Source of the DNA: Tessaracoccus flavus
Lineage (GTDB): Bacteria; Actinomycetota; Actinomycetes; Propionibacteriales; Propionibacteriaceae
Direction: 5' to 3'
Length of the DNA stretch: 64,000 bases
NCBI RefSeq assembly: GCF_001997295.1
Contig: NZ_CP019605.1
Location: 1,674,001-1,738,000 of the forward strand
The notes beneath the pieces are model-generated. The model was not told the DNA's origin. It worked only from the letters and a program-made list of their open reading frames with translations, and did no database searches. The number at the start of each line of letters is the position of its first letter. Positions within the stretch are counted from its first letter, which is position 1. Made by a program: the position numbers and the translations under genes. This document shows positions 42,369 to 51,667 of this stretch, piece after piece.

Positions 42369-45122
42369 TCAGTCCTCGGTCAGGTCCGCTGCGACCACCC
42401 CGCGGCGCATCGAGTCGGCCACCTGATGGCAGGTCCGGCGCAGGTCGCCGGGGCCGACCGCTGTGGCGAGCTGGCCAGCAAGGTCCACTACCTGGCGCAC
42501 CCAGCGCACGAAGTCGCCCGCCGACATGTCGCTGGTCGCCAGCACCTTGGACAGCTCCTGACCGCTGGCCCACCGCCACGCGGCCTCGGCGAAGCCGATA
42601 TCGGGCTCGCGGCCCCGGTCGCGTTTGTGGGCGCGCTCCAGCTGGCCCACCTCGCGCCAGATCGCCCGCAGCTCGGACTGGGCGCGCTCCGACGCCGGGT
42701 CGGGCATGCGGGGCGGGATCGCGCCACGCGTCGGGCGCGACTCGTAGAGCAGCGTCGAGAGGACAGCCGCCAGCTGCGGCGGGGTGAGGCCCGCGAAGAC
42801 GTCGCGGCGGACGCATTCTGCGGCCACGAGATCCAGCTCGTTGTAGATGCGGCGCAGCATCCGGCCGGCGTCGGTCAGTTCGTCGCCGTCGAGGTAGCCG
42901 AGGTCCTCGAGGACCGCCAGCACGCGGTCGAACTGCACGGCCAGCGAGTTGGCGCGCCCCGTCACCTGCTCCTCGGTGCGCCGTGCCTCCCGCTCCAGCC
43001 TGATGACCCGCGCCGCCTCCACGGCGTGCAGCTCGCGGTCCGGGCACTGGTGGCAGGGATGGGCCGTGAGTTCCGCGCGGAGCGCCTTGATCTCCCGCGC
43101 GACGGACTCGTCGGTGACCTCCTCGGTGTCGGGAACCTCGGGATCGACCTGGTCGAGCTTGTTCGACATGGCGCTAAGCAGGGACCTGCGGTCACGCCGG
43201 TCGCGGACGGAGAAGTCCCGCGGCACCCGGACGCGTCCCACAGGCTTGAGTGGCTCGCGGAGGTCGTAGGGCTGCAGCTTCAAGACGGTGTGATCGCCCG
43301 AGATGATCTGCGCCCACGGCTCGCCCCCGCGGTGGGTCTTCTGCCCCACGTTCAGCACGACCGACCAGCCCTGCCGCGGTACGAAGACGATGTCTCCCGC
43401 CATGAGCTCGGTCAGGCTGCGCCCAAGCGACTCCTGACGCTGCGCCTTGCGCGCCTTCGACGTCTCGGCCTCGAGTCTGGAGACCTCGTCGCGGAGGCGG
43501 GCGTACTCCATGAAGTCGCCCAGGTGGCACTCGACCGCCTCACTGGCGGCGGCCAGATCAGCCTGCAGTTGCCGTCCGACGCGGGAGGCGGTGACCACCG
43601 ACTTGTCGGTCTGGAACTGCGCGAACGACTGGTTGAGCAGCTCACGTGCGCGGTCCCGGCCGAGCGTGGCCATGAGGTTGACGGCCATGTTGTACGTGGG
43701 CGCGAAGCTCGAGCGCAACGGGTAGGTGCGCCGCGACGCCAGACCGGCGACCGCCCGCGGATCCATGCCCGACTGCCACAGCACGACGGCGTGGCCCTCG
43801 ACGTCGATGCCGCGGCGGCCCGCGCGCCCCGTCAGCTGGGTGTACTCCCCCGGCGTGATGTCGACGTGGCTCTCGCCGTTGTACTTGACGAGCTTCTCGA
43901 TGACGACGGTGCGGGCGGGCATGTTGATGCCGAGCGCCAGTGTTTCGGTGGCGAAGACCAGTTTGAGCGCGCCGGTGGAGAACCCCTCCTCGACAATCGC
44001 CTTGAACGCGGGCAGCTGCCCGGCGTGGTGGGCTGCGACCCCCGCCATCAACGCATCGCGGAAGTCCTCGAACTTCAGCGCTGCGAGGTCGGCCTGGCTG
44101 AGGCCGAGCACGTGGCGATCGGCGATGTCGCCGAGAAGGGCGGCCTCCGCGCGGTTGGTCAGCGTGATGCCGGCCTCGTATACCTGCCGCACGGCGGCGT
44201 CGCAGCCGACGCGGGAGAAGATGAAGCAGATCGCGGGGAGCAGCTCGGCACGGTCGAGCACGACAGCCACCTCGCCGCGGCTGGTGGGGCGGGTCTTGAA
44301 GCGTCCGTGCGCCGCGTCGCCGTACTGGCCCGAACCCTGCCCGTGGTGCTGCTTGCCGCGCCCCGACCGGCCCCGCGGTCGACGGGCGTCGTCGCGCACG
44401 CGGGTGGCCTCGCCCTTGCTGACGCGCAGCAGTTCTTTGTTGACCTTCGCGGCGCGCTCGGCGGGCATCTCCTGCGCGGTCGGCGCCACACCCTCAAACA
44501 GGTCGATGAGCTTGCGACCGACCAGGACGTGCTGGAACAGCGGCACCGGGCGACGCTCGGAGACCACGACGGAGAACTCCCCGCGGACGGCGCGGAGCCA
44601 GTCGCCGAAGTCCTCGACGTTGCTCACCGTCGCGGAGAGGGCGACGATCTGCACGGACTCGGCCAGCCCCAGGATGACTTCTTCCCACACGGGGCCCCTG
44701 AACCGGTCGGCCAGGTAGTGCACCTCGTCCATGACGACGAAACCGAGGTTGCCCAGCGTGGGCGACCCGGCGTAGATCATGTTGCGCAGCACCTCGGTGG
44801 TCATGACGACGATCTGCGCCTCGGAGTTGACCGATACGTCACCGGTCAGCAGGCCGACGCGTTCGGGTCCGTAGCGCTCGACGAGGTCGTGATACTTCTG
44901 ATTCGACAGCGCCTTGATCGGCGTGGTGTAGAAGCACTTGCGGTGCTGCTCGACGGCGAGGTAGACGGCGAACTCCCCCACCACCGTCTTGCCGGCTCCG
45001 GTCGGCGCGGCGACGAGCACCCCGCGGCCCTCGGCCAGCTCGTGGCACCCGTTGAGCTGATACTCGTCGAGTCCGAAGGGGTAGAGCTTGGCGAACTCCA
45101 GCACAGCGTCGTCGGTAGTCAC
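42369..45122 (-). CDS. helY: Ski2/Mtr4-like DEAD/DEAH-box RNA helicase (HelY type)
   Basis: 917 residues. Motif I is APTGAGKTVVGEFAVY (about 36), motif II is MDEVHYLADRFRG (DEVH, about 132), motif III is ALSATVSN, and motif VI is QLTGRAGRRGID (about 412). A basic insert (RRPRGRSGRGKQHHGQ) separates the two RecA lobes, and a DSHCT-type C-terminal domain fills the last 200 residues. It is conserved near tatAC and pafBC in actinobacteria and presumably acts in RNA remodelling; no partner is obvious here. Confidence 0.93.
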   Translation of the reverse strand: MTTDDAVLEFAKLYPFGLDEYQLNGCHELAEGRGVLVAAPTGAGKTVVGEFAVYLAVEQHRKCFYTTPIKALSNQKYHDLVERYGPERVGLLTGDVSVNSEAQIVVMTTEVLRNMIYAGSPTLGNLGFVVMDEVHYLADRFRGPVWEEVILGLAESVQIVALSATVSNVEDFGDWLRAVRGEFSVVVSERRPVPLFQHVLVGRKLIDLFEGVAPTAQEMPAERAAKVNKELLRVSKGEATRVRDDARRPRGRSGRGKQHHGQGSGQYGDAAHGRFKTRPTSRGEVAVVLDRAELLPAICFIFSRVGCDAAVRQVYEAGITLTNRAEAALLGDIADRHVLGLSQADLAALKFEDFRDALMAGVAAHHAGQLPAFKAIVEEGFSTGALKLVFATETLALGINMPARTVVIEKLVKYNGESHVDITPGEYTQLTGRAGRRGIDVEGHAVVLWQSGMDPRAVAGLASRRTYPLRSSFAPTYNMAVNLMATLGRDRARELLNQSFAQFQTDKSVVTASRVGRQLQADLAAASEAVECHLGDFMEYARLRDEVSRLEAETSKARKAQRQESLGRSLTELMAGDIVFVPRQGWSVVLNVGQKTHRGGEPWAQIISGDHTVLKLQPYDLREPLKPVGRVRVPRDFSVRDRRDRRSLLSAMSNKLDQVDPEVPDTEEVTDESVAREIKALRAELTAHPCHQCPDRELHAVEAARVIRLEREARRTEEQVTGRANSLAVQFDRVLAVLEDLGYLDGDELTDAGRMLRRIYNELDLVAAECVRRDVFAGLTPPQLAAVLSTLLYESRPTRGAIPPRMPDPASERAQSELRAIWREVGQLERAHKRDRGREPDIGFAEAAWRWASGQELSKVLATSDMSAGDFVRWVRQVVDLAGQLATAVGPGDLRRTCHQVADSMRRGVVAADLTED

Positions 45123-45156
45123 CCAGCCAAACTAGCAGGATGGGGGTAATGAGAGG

Positions 45157-46071
45157 TCAGGAGACGATGACGCGCAGCGCGCTCGGGGCGCACTCGACGG
45201 TGACGGGGACGTCGCCGATCTCCTCGCCGTCGCCCATCGCGAAGAGACCGTCTCCGTCCACCTCGACGCGGGCGGCACGGAAGCGCTCGACCGCGGAGTC
45301 TTTGACGAAGCTCCCCGTGTAGGTCAGCGGGAGGAGGCGCATCAACTTGCCGCGCGAGGCCTCGTGGATGATCGTCACGTCGAGCAGCCCGTCGCTGGGG
45401 TCCGCGTCCGGGGAGATCTGCATGCCCCCACCGAAGACGCCGGTGTTGCAGACGGCTACCAGCATGGCGTCCAGCTCACGCGGCTCTCCGTCGATGGTGA
45501 GCCGGTAGTGGATCGGAGAGAAGTTGGCCAGCTCGCGCAGCGCGATGTAGCCGTAGCTGAGCGGCCCGAACCGGAGCTTGATGTCGTTGGTGGCCCGGTT
45601 CACGCGGGCGTCGTACCCGCTGGAGACGACGGCGCCGACGTAGCGCTCGCCCGCCCCGTTCGAGACGTGGGACAGGTCCACGACCCTGGTGCGGCCCTGC
45701 ACCAGCGCCTCCACGGCCTCCTTGATGGAGGACGGGACGCCGACGCCGCGGGCGAAGTCGTTGCCCGTCCCGGCCGGGATGATGCCCAGCGTCGCGTCGG
45801 TGTTCGCGCAGGCGTTGAGTCCGAGGTGCGCCATCCCGTCGCCGCCCATGACGACGACGATGTCACCCGCCGTGGCCTCGAGTGCGGCGGTGCGGGTCAG
45901 ATCCCGCGCCTGCTCGAACGAGTCGGAGGTGACGACGTGCAGTTGCGAGGCGGGCAGGCCCTCGCGGAGGCGTCGCGCGACCTTGCCGAGGACACGGCCC
46001 GCGCGACCGCCGCCGGACTGTTCGTTACAGACGACCGTGACGAGCCGCCGCTTCGCGACGTTGTAGGTCAC
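45157..46071 (-). CDS. Diacylglycerol/lipid kinase family protein (YegS/DgkB type)
   Basis: 304 residues from GTG 46071, which overlaps the tatC stop. Nucleotide-binding motifs: VVCNEQSGGG (about 12), VVVMGGDGMAHLGLNA (about 70) and LGIIPAGTGNDFARG (about 95), with the all-beta C-terminal half ending ECAPSALRVIVS. It phosphorylates diacylglycerol or a related lipid or sphingoid base. It is coupled translationally to tatC. Confidence 0.92.
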   Translation of the reverse strand: MTYNVAKRRLVTVVCNEQSGGGRAGRVLGKVARRLREGLPASQLHVVTSDSFEQARDLTRTAALEATAGDIVVVMGGDGMAHLGLNACANTDATLGIIPAGTGNDFARGVGVPSSIKEAVEALVQGRTRVVDLSHVSNGAGERYVGAVVSSGYDARVNRATNDIKLRFGPLSYGYIALRELANFSPIHYRLTIDGEPRELDAMLVAVCNTGVFGGGMQISPDADPSDGLLDVTIIHEASRGKLMRLLPLTYTGSFVKDSAVERFRAARVEVDGDGLFAMGDGEEIGDVPVTVECAPSALRVIVS

Positions 46072-46940
46072 TTGCCGTCGTCGAGATCGATGGCGAACTC
46101 GGCGACGAACTGCTCGTCGATGCCGCGCTTCTTGTCCCAGACGCGACAGATCACTTCGGCGATGAGGAACATGCCCGACACCGGCACGGCGAGCGCCAGC
46201 ATGGAGAACGGGTCGGTGGTGGGGGTGGCGACGGCGGCCAGGACCACGCTGCCGAAGATCACGCCCTTGCGCCAACGCTTGAGCATGTAGCCCCGCACGA
46301 CGCCCGCCATGTTGAGGGCGACGACGATCACAGGGAGGATGAAGCTCAGCCCGAAGACCAGGATGATCTTGATCTCCATGCTGAGGAACTCGGCCATGTC
46401 CTGCATGTTGGTGATGCCCATATCCTGTGGCGTGAAGCTCAACAGGACCTCGATGCCCTTGGGCCACACGTAGTAGCCCAGCGCGCATCCCGCAAGGAAC
46501 AACGGCGTCGCGGCACCGATGAACGCCAGTGCGTACTTCTTCTCCTTGGCCACCAGCCCGGGGGCGACGAAGGCCCACAGCTGGTAGAGCCACACCGGCA
46601 CTGACAGCATCACGCCCGCAACGAGGCACAGCACCACCGCGAACGTGAACGAGCTTGTCACGCCGTTGTTGACGACCATGAGGTTCGCGTCGGGGCGGGC
46701 CGCCTCAAGGGCGGTTCTCGCCCGCATCCAGGGCGCCATGATGATGCTGACGAGCTGGCGGTAGAAGAGGATCGAAAAGATGGCGGACAGGAAGATCGCC
46801 CCCGCGGCGATCGTGACCCGGTAGCGCAGTTCGCGCAGATGGTCGTACAGCGACATCGTGCCGCCCGGCCCGCCCTGGGGTGGGCGCAGCCACTCAAGCC
46901 GGCGGCGCTTGGTCGTCGGCTCGGTGGATGCGGTGGTCAT
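46068..46940 (-). CDS. tatC: Sec-independent protein translocase TatC
   Basis: 290 residues with six transmembrane helices. The conserved LYDHLRELRYRV motif is at about 30 (the Glu and Arg are needed for signal recognition). The long periplasmic loop and RRP..AF(V/I)APGLVAKEKKYA segment are as usual. It recognises twin-arginine signal peptides. It follows tatA by 5 bases. Confidence 0.95.
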   Translation of the reverse strand: MTTASTEPTTKRRRLEWLRPPQGGPGGTMSLYDHLRELRYRVTIAAGAIFLSAIFSILFYRQLVSIIMAPWMRARTALEAARPDANLMVVNNGVTSSFTFAVVLCLVAGVMLSVPVWLYQLWAFVAPGLVAKEKKYALAFIGAATPLFLAGCALGYYVWPKGIEVLLSFTPQDMGITNMQDMAEFLSMEIKIILVFGLSFILPVIVVALNMAGVVRGYMLKRWRKGVIFGSVVLAAVATPTTDPFSMLALAVPVSGMFLIAEVICRVWDKKRGIDEQFVAEFAIDLDDGK

Positions 46941-46945
46941 GGAAC

Positions 46946-47251
46946 TCAGGCCTCGGGGTGACGCTCAGTGTGCGGCTGCTGGGCGGGGCGCTCAGCGGGA
47001 CGGTCGTACTCGGGATCCACGGGGCGCTCGACGGGGCGCTGGCGGATCTCCGGCTGGACGATCTCGGCGTCGACAACCTCGTCGGCGGGCTTGGAGCCGT
47101 CGATGGGGTGCTTGACTTCTTCCTTGAACTCGCGGATCGAGCGGCCGACGCCCTTACCGAGACCGGCCAGACGCGAGCCGCCGAAGAGCAGCAGCGCAAC
47201 GACGAGAATGATGACCCATTCCCAGCCGCCTGCGAACAACAGAGTTGGCAT
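46946..47251 (-). CDS. tatA: Sec-independent translocase TatA
   Basis: 101 residues from ATG 47251 (MPTLLFAGGWEWVIILVVAL). It has a short N-terminal helix, an amphipathic helix with LGKGVGRSIREFKEEVK, then an acidic/Pro-rich tail with many Arg-Pro pairs. It forms the Tat pore with TatC. Confidence 0.93.
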   Translation of the reverse strand: MPTLLFAGGWEWVIILVVALLLFGGSRLAGLGKGVGRSIREFKEEVKHPIDGSKPADEVVDAEIVQPEIRQRPVERPVDPEYDRPAERPAQQPHTERHPEA

Positions 47252-47304
47252 CGGGTTCGTACCTTTCGTTGGCAGCGGCATGGTGCCGCTGGCAGATTCC
47301 TAGT

Positions 47305-47490
47305 TTAGTCGCGCAGGTGCGCGGGCAGTTGGACCTGCCCCACGAGATGGGCAATCTCCTGGCCCCGCCCGGCCACCACGTTGATCTCGTGCCTGAGATC
47401 CGTGACCTTGTGGGCGATCTGCAGGCCGTAGACGACCAGAGCGACCAGCCCCGCGAGCGCGAGACCACCGACCACTGCAACCCATATCAC
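47305..47490 (-). CDS. Small single-helix membrane protein
   Basis: 61 residues: IWVAVVGGLALAGLVALVVY as one transmembrane helix, then a soluble, helical VTDLRHEINVVAGRGQEIAH segment (coiled-coil-like heptads). It lies 10 bases after pafC and 53 bases before tatA on the same strand. Small proteins of this kind occupy this slot in other actinobacteria, so it is probably real; function unknown. Confidence 0.65.
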   Translation of the reverse strand: MIWVAVVGGLALAGLVALVVYGLQIAHKVTDLRHEINVVAGRGQEIAHLVGQVQLPAHLRD

Positions 47491-47500
47491 GTCGGCTAGG

Positions 47501-48439
47501 TTACCCCACGCCGTTGGAGGGTTCGTACAGGGCGAGCGCCGCGGCTGCGCGCCTCCGCACCACGGCGGCGATCTCCGGATCGCCCACCTCGACCACGTCG
47601 TCGCCCAGTCTCAGCACGAGGCCTGCCGCCCACGCCTGGGACGCGAGCGGGAACGTCACGCGGAGGCCCTCCTCCACGTCCTCGACCGCGAGCGTCGGGT
47701 AATACTCCGCGATCCATCGGGCGGCTGGTTTGACGGTGAGGGTGAGGCGCGCCTCCGATTCGCCGAACCAGGCCGACGGCGGTTCGCCCCTCTCCGAGAC
47801 CCGATCGTCCACCACCTCGACGCTTTCGATGCGGTCCAACCGGTACGAGCGCCAGGCGTCGCGCGGTCGGCTCCACGCGTCGAGGTAGGTGAAGCCATCC
47901 ACGAGGCGCAGCCGGGCGGGTTCGACGATCGCCTGGCTCGTGCCGGGCCGGCCGGGCGTGCGGTACGTCAGCTCAACGGCGGAGTGCGCGTTGATGGCCG
48001 CGGTCAGCGCGGCGCGTTGCTGCGGGTCCGTGGCGGCGACGGTGACGCTGAGCCGGGTGCCCTCGTCCCCGAACGCGTCGGTGAGCTTGGCAAGGGCAGA
48101 CGACGCGGCGTCGGTCTCGCCGGCGATGTCGGCCACGAGCTGGAGCGCGGTGATGAGGCTTGCCGCTTCCGCGGGTCGCAGCCGCAGCGGCCGGGACAGC
48201 ACGTCCGCGTTGCGGAAGAAGATGTGGCCGTCCTCGCGGACTCCCTCGATGTCGACGTCGAAGAGGTCGTCGTACATGCCTCCGGGGAGACCGCAGAACT
48301 GCAGGACTTCGAGGTCGCGGATCACCTGGCGCGGGGTGGTGCCGAAGACCTCCGCCACCTTCGCCGTCGTCACGCCCTGGTTGGCCGACAGGTACGGCAC
48401 CATCCTCAACAGCCGGGCGAGCTGCTCCTTCGATCTCAC
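47501..48439 (-). CDS. pafC: WYL-domain regulator PafC
   Basis: 312 residues from GTG 48439, overlapping the pafB stop. It has an N-terminal winged HTH (LARLLRMVPYLSANQGVTTA, VAEVFGTTPRQVIRDLEVLQ), a central WYL domain (SYRLDRIESVEVVDD) and a C-terminal WCX extension. With PafB it forms the DNA-damage-responsive activator of actinobacteria that works alongside LexA. Confidence 0.92.
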   Translation of the reverse strand: MRSKEQLARLLRMVPYLSANQGVTTAKVAEVFGTTPRQVIRDLEVLQFCGLPGGMYDDLFDVDIEGVREDGHIFFRNADVLSRPLRLRPAEAASLITALQLVADIAGETDAASSALAKLTDAFGDEGTRLSVTVAATDPQQRAALTAAINAHSAVELTYRTPGRPGTSQAIVEPARLRLVDGFTYLDAWSRPRDAWRSYRLDRIESVEVVDDRVSERGEPPSAWFGESEARLTLTVKPAARWIAEYYPTLAVEDVEEGLRVTFPLASQAWAAGLVLRLGDDVVEVGDPEIAAVVRRRAAAALALYEPSNGVG

Positions 48440-49374
48440 TGGGCGGCCCTCCGCAACCGTTCGATGAGCACATCGCGCGCTTCGCTGGGCGCCAGCAGGA
48501 TCGCGTCGGGTCCCGCTCCCGCCACCTCGTCGATCGCGGCCTCGAGGCTGAGCGCGGGCACCTCGTAGGCACGGAACTGGTCCGGGAGGGAGTGAGGCCA
48601 GGCGACCGGCGTGGCCTGTCGCCACTCCGCCGCAACGTCGTCGTGCAGCGCCACGGTGACCACCGCGTGGGTGGGCTCGTCGCGGGTGACCGTGAGGCTC
48701 TTGGCTTCCGGCGGGATCGAGTAGGCGCCGGCCCTCCCGATGGTCTCGGCGGGGGCGGTGAACCGGGCGAGCTTGAATCGTCGGTCCTCACCTCGGTCGA
48801 CGTCGAAGCCGATGACGTACCAACGTCCGCGACGCTGCACCATCGTCCAGGGTTGGAGTCGCCGCCTCTGGCCGGCGTAGCCGAACTGGATCTGGGTGCG
48901 GTTGAGCACCGCCTCGTACACGACGTCGAAGTCGGGCTCGCGCACCTCGACCTGGGGCCTGACCGACGGGATGAGCGCCGGGTCGGGGCTGGCACCGGCG
49001 GCGCGCAGCGCCTCGAACGCCTGGGCGGTGTGTTCGGCGGCCACCGATGACTGCCAGGCCTGGCCCGCCAAACCGAGCGCGCCCAGCTCGGCGGTGGTGA
49101 ACTCGATCGGCGGCAGCTCGAACTCGGAGCGGTTGACCCGGTAGCCGTCGTCCTCGTCGGAGTCGGGATCGTTCGAGCCGGTTTCGATGACGATGCCGGA
49201 CGCGCGGAGCTCCTCCTTGTCGCGCTCGAACTGGCGCTCGAAGGCGGCGTCCGACGGCGCCATCCGGTACCCCTCGACGAGCTCGCGGAGCTCCTGCCTG
49301 GTGAGGTAGCGGCGCGTGCTGAGCAGGGCGATGAGCAGGTTGACCAACCGCTCCGACTTTCTGGCCGACATCAC
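48436..49374 (-). CDS. pafB: WYL-domain regulator PafB
   Basis: 312 residues (the start may be one codon later at the second Met). N-terminal HTH (LVNLLIALLSTRRYLTRQEL) and FERDKEELRASGI, then a WYL domain (WYVIGFDVDRGEDRRFKLAR) and a WCX-like end. Paired with PafC by a 4-base overlap; the two form a heterodimer. Confidence 0.92.
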   Translation of the reverse strand: MMSARKSERLVNLLIALLSTRRYLTRQELRELVEGYRMAPSDAAFERQFERDKEELRASGIVIETGSNDPDSDEDDGYRVNRSEFELPPIEFTTAELGALGLAGQAWQSSVAAEHTAQAFEALRAAGASPDPALIPSVRPQVEVREPDFDVVYEAVLNRTQIQFGYAGQRRRLQPWTMVQRRGRWYVIGFDVDRGEDRRFKLARFTAPAETIGRAGAYSIPPEAKSLTVTRDEPTHAVVTVALHDDVAAEWRQATPVAWPHSLPDQFRAYEVPALSLEAAIDEVAGAGPDAILLAPSEARDVLIERLRRAAQ

Positions 49375-49421
49375 CCACCTCCTTAGCGCTGCCCAGCGTA
49401 TCGCCTGGCAGCATGGCTGCC

Positions 49422-50324
49422 ATGCATGTCGACCGGTACGCCCCGAGCCCCACCTCGGACCTGCACCTCGGCAACCTGCGCACCGCCCTGGCGGGTTGGC
49501 TGCTGGCCCGGCACGCCGGTGGCGAATGGCTGATGCGGGTCGAAGACCTCGACCGCGCCCGCGTCCGGGCAGCGGGCGACGCCGAGCGACGCCAGCTCGA
49601 CGACCTGTCCTCGCTCGGGCTGCACTGGGATGGGCCCGTCGCCCGCCAGTCAGAGCGCCTCGAGCTCTACGCCGACGCGGTGGCGCGTCTGGACACCTAT
49701 GAGTGTTTCTGCACCCGTCGCGAGATCGCCGAGGCCTCGTCGGCCCCCCACGACGGCTACCGCGCCTACCCTGGCACCTGCCGGCGCCTGTCGGATCGGC
49801 AACGCTCCGAGCTGCGCGGGAGTCGCCGCCCAGCGATCCGGGTGCACGCGGGTGGCGCCACGTTCGCCGTCGAGGACGCGACGGCCGGCCGGGTGGAGGG
49901 CGTCGTCGACGACTTCGTGCTCGTGCGCGGCGACGGGGAGTTCGCCTACAACCTCGCGGTCGTCGTCGATGACATCGACATGGGGGTGACCCACATCACG
50001 CGCGGCGATGACCTCTTGAGCTCGGCGCCCCGGCAGGCATGGTTGACGGCCCAGCTCGGGGGGTCGCGGGCGCGGTACGCGCATGTCGGACTGGTGCTGG
50101 GCCCGGACGGCCGACGGCTGGCCAAGCGCGACGGCGCCGTCACGCTCCGCGACCTGCCTGACCTTTCGCCGGGCGACGTGCTCGCGACCCTCTCGGAATC
50201 GCTGGGCCTGGGCCCGTGCCGGACAACCTATGAGGCGCTCGCCGCCATGCCCGGCGACGGACGCTTCTACGCCTCAGCGACGTGGACCGACGGCACTCTC
50301 ACGTCCCCACGTCGCCCTGAGTAA
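49422..50324 (+). CDS. gluQ: Glutamyl-Q tRNA(Asp) synthetase
   Basis: 300 residues from ATG 49422; the upstream ATG at 49413 adds only three. It is a truncated class I synthetase lacking the anticodon-binding domain. The HIGH-like motif is SDLHLGNLRTAL, the zinc-type insertion has ECFCTRREI...PGTC (Cys-x-Cys...Cys), and the KMSKS-like loop is RRLAKRDGAVTL. It attaches glutamate to the queuosine base of tRNA-Asp. The last codons and stop (CCTGAGTAA) lie inside the first unit of the 44-bp repeat. Confidence 0.93.
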   Translation: MHVDRYAPSPTSDLHLGNLRTALAGWLLARHAGGEWLMRVEDLDRARVRAAGDAERRQLDDLSSLGLHWDGPVARQSERLELYADAVARLDTYECFCTRREIAEASSAPHDGYRAYPGTCRRLSDRQRSELRGSRRPAIRVHAGGATFAVEDATAGRVEGVVDDFVLVRGDGEFAYNLAVVVDDIDMGVTHITRGDDLLSSAPRQAWLTAQLGGSRARYAHVGLVLGPDGRRLAKRDGAVTLRDLPDLSPGDVLATLSESLGLGPCRTTYEALAAMPGDGRFYASATWTDGTLTSPRRPE

Positions 50325-50546
50325 CGGCCTTCATGTAGGAACGGCACCCCCAACGTCGCCCTGAGTAACGGCCTTCATGTAGGAACGGCACCCCCAACGT
50401 CGCCCTGAGTAACGGCCGTGAGGAACGAACGGCCGTGTATCGAAGGGCCCCCGACATGACCGCCCAACCCAAGTCGGCGCAGCCTCACGACAAGCCCTTC
50501 GATACGGGAGCTCGTCCCTCGCTCCCTACTCAGGGCGACGTAGACG
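50310..50546. repeat. 44-bp tandem units and inverted CCCTTCGATACG partner
   Basis: CGTCGCCCTGAGTAACGGCC followed by TTCATGTAGGAACGGCACCC repeats at 50310, 50354 and 50398 (44-base period; the third unit diverges). It leads to CGTGTATCGAAGGGCC. The opposite half, GCCCTTCGATACGGGAGCTC to CTACTCAGGGCGACG, is at 50497-50543. Together they form a large inverted repeat between the convergent gluQ and FKBP genes, related to the 31.1-kb array. The gap contains no other gene. Confidence 0.88.
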
Positions 50547-50579
50547 GCTCTCCCCTCGCCTGTTGGCGACGGGAACGGG

Positions 50580-51635
50580 TCAGGAGGCCGGGGGGTTCTG
50601 GACGTCCAGGAGGTCGATGACGTAGACCAGGGTCTGGCCCGCCTCGAGCGCGGGGGTCGCCTCGGGGCGACCGTCGGGGAAGGCCAGCGCCGGCGGGACG
50701 ACGAGCAGTACGCGGGAGCCGGCGGTCTGGCCGACCAGGCCCTGCTGCCACCCCTGGATGAGCTGGCTCAGCTGGCCCGCCTGGGGACGCCAGGCGTCCT
50801 CGAGGAGCTCGCCGCCATCGTAGACCCAGCTGCGGTAGCGCACCTGGATGGTCGATTCGGCGGTGACCGCGGCGCCGGTGCCCTTGATGAGGGGCTGCGC
50901 CTGAAGCTCGGTGGGCGCGGCGACGCCGGCCGGGATCTGGATGCTCGGGCCGTCGTCGGCCATGGTCACGGTCGGGAGGCCCTCAACCGGCGGCACTTCC
51001 TCGCCCGTGGCCTCTTCGAAGTTCGCCGAGATGATGTCGACGACGAAGAGCAGCGAGTCGCCGGGCTCGATCCGACCGTCACCGGTGCCGTCGGGGTAGC
51101 CGTCCTCGGCGGGCATGCCGATGAGCACGCGGGAGCCGACCTGCTGTCCGCTCAGGCCCTTCTGGAACCCGGGGATCACCTGATCGAGCGGGAAGACGGC
51201 GGGCTGGCCGCCCTCGTAGGAGCCGTCGAACACCTCGCCAGTGCGCCCGTTGACGCCGAGGTAGTTGATCGTGACCGTGGAGGTGTCGGTGAGCGTCTGC
51301 TCGGAGGTGCCGGGCGTCAGCACCTCGGTGGTGGTCTCGCTGATGGCCCAGGGCGCCGGGACGGTGATCTCCGGCACGTCACCCTCGCTCACCTCGATGG
51401 CGCTGAGGTCGTCCGACGGCGTCACGCTGACGGTCGGGCTCGCCTCGGCGCTCGGGCTGACGCTTTCGCTGGGGCTGGCGCTCGCACTCGGGCTGCCGCT
51501 CACGCTCGCGCTCGCGGTCGCGGTGGGCGTGGTGGTCTCCGGCGTCGCCTCGTTATCGCCTCCGCCGCAGGCGGTCAGGGTGATGAGGGCGGCGGCAGCG
51601 GTGGCCAGGGCAACACGGCTCAGGGAAAAAGTCAC
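50580..51635 (-). CDS. FKBP-type peptidyl-prolyl isomerase lipoprotein
   Basis: 351 residues from GTG 51635. The lipoprotein signal is ALATAAAALITLTAC (lipobox LTAC, Cys23). A Ser/Ala/Pro/Glu repeat linker (SPSASASPSESVSPS) covers about 40-90. Two FKBP domains follow: about 125-215 (TINYLGVNGRTGEVFDGSYE, VIPGFQKGLSGQQVGSRVLI) and about 255-345 (QVRYRSWVYDGGELLEDAWR, IQGWQQGLVGQTAGSRVLLV). It folds proteins outside the membrane. An alternative GTG at 51671 would overlap the rluB stop. Confidence 0.93.
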   Translation of the reverse strand: MTFSLSRVALATAAAALITLTACGGGDNEATPETTTPTATASASVSGSPSASASPSESVSPSAEASPTVSVTPSDDLSAIEVSEGDVPEITVPAPWAISETTTEVLTPGTSEQTLTDTSTVTINYLGVNGRTGEVFDGSYEGGQPAVFPLDQVIPGFQKGLSGQQVGSRVLIGMPAEDGYPDGTGDGRIEPGDSLLFVVDIISANFEEATGEEVPPVEGLPTVTMADDGPSIQIPAGVAAPTELQAQPLIKGTGAAVTAESTIQVRYRSWVYDGGELLEDAWRPQAGQLSQLIQGWQQGLVGQTAGSRVLLVVPPALAFPDGRPEATPALEAGQTLVYVIDLLDVQNPPAS

Positions 51636-51667
51636 TCGTGCATGGTAGCCCACCTGGCCAACGGCCC

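Noticed and set aside
41655..45149. Very long antisense frames (for example opposite hisF/helY, leuCD, ilvB, kinase genes)
   Set aside because: They are complements of well-supported genes in GC-rich DNA; composition is Arg/Gly/Ala/His-rich without domains.
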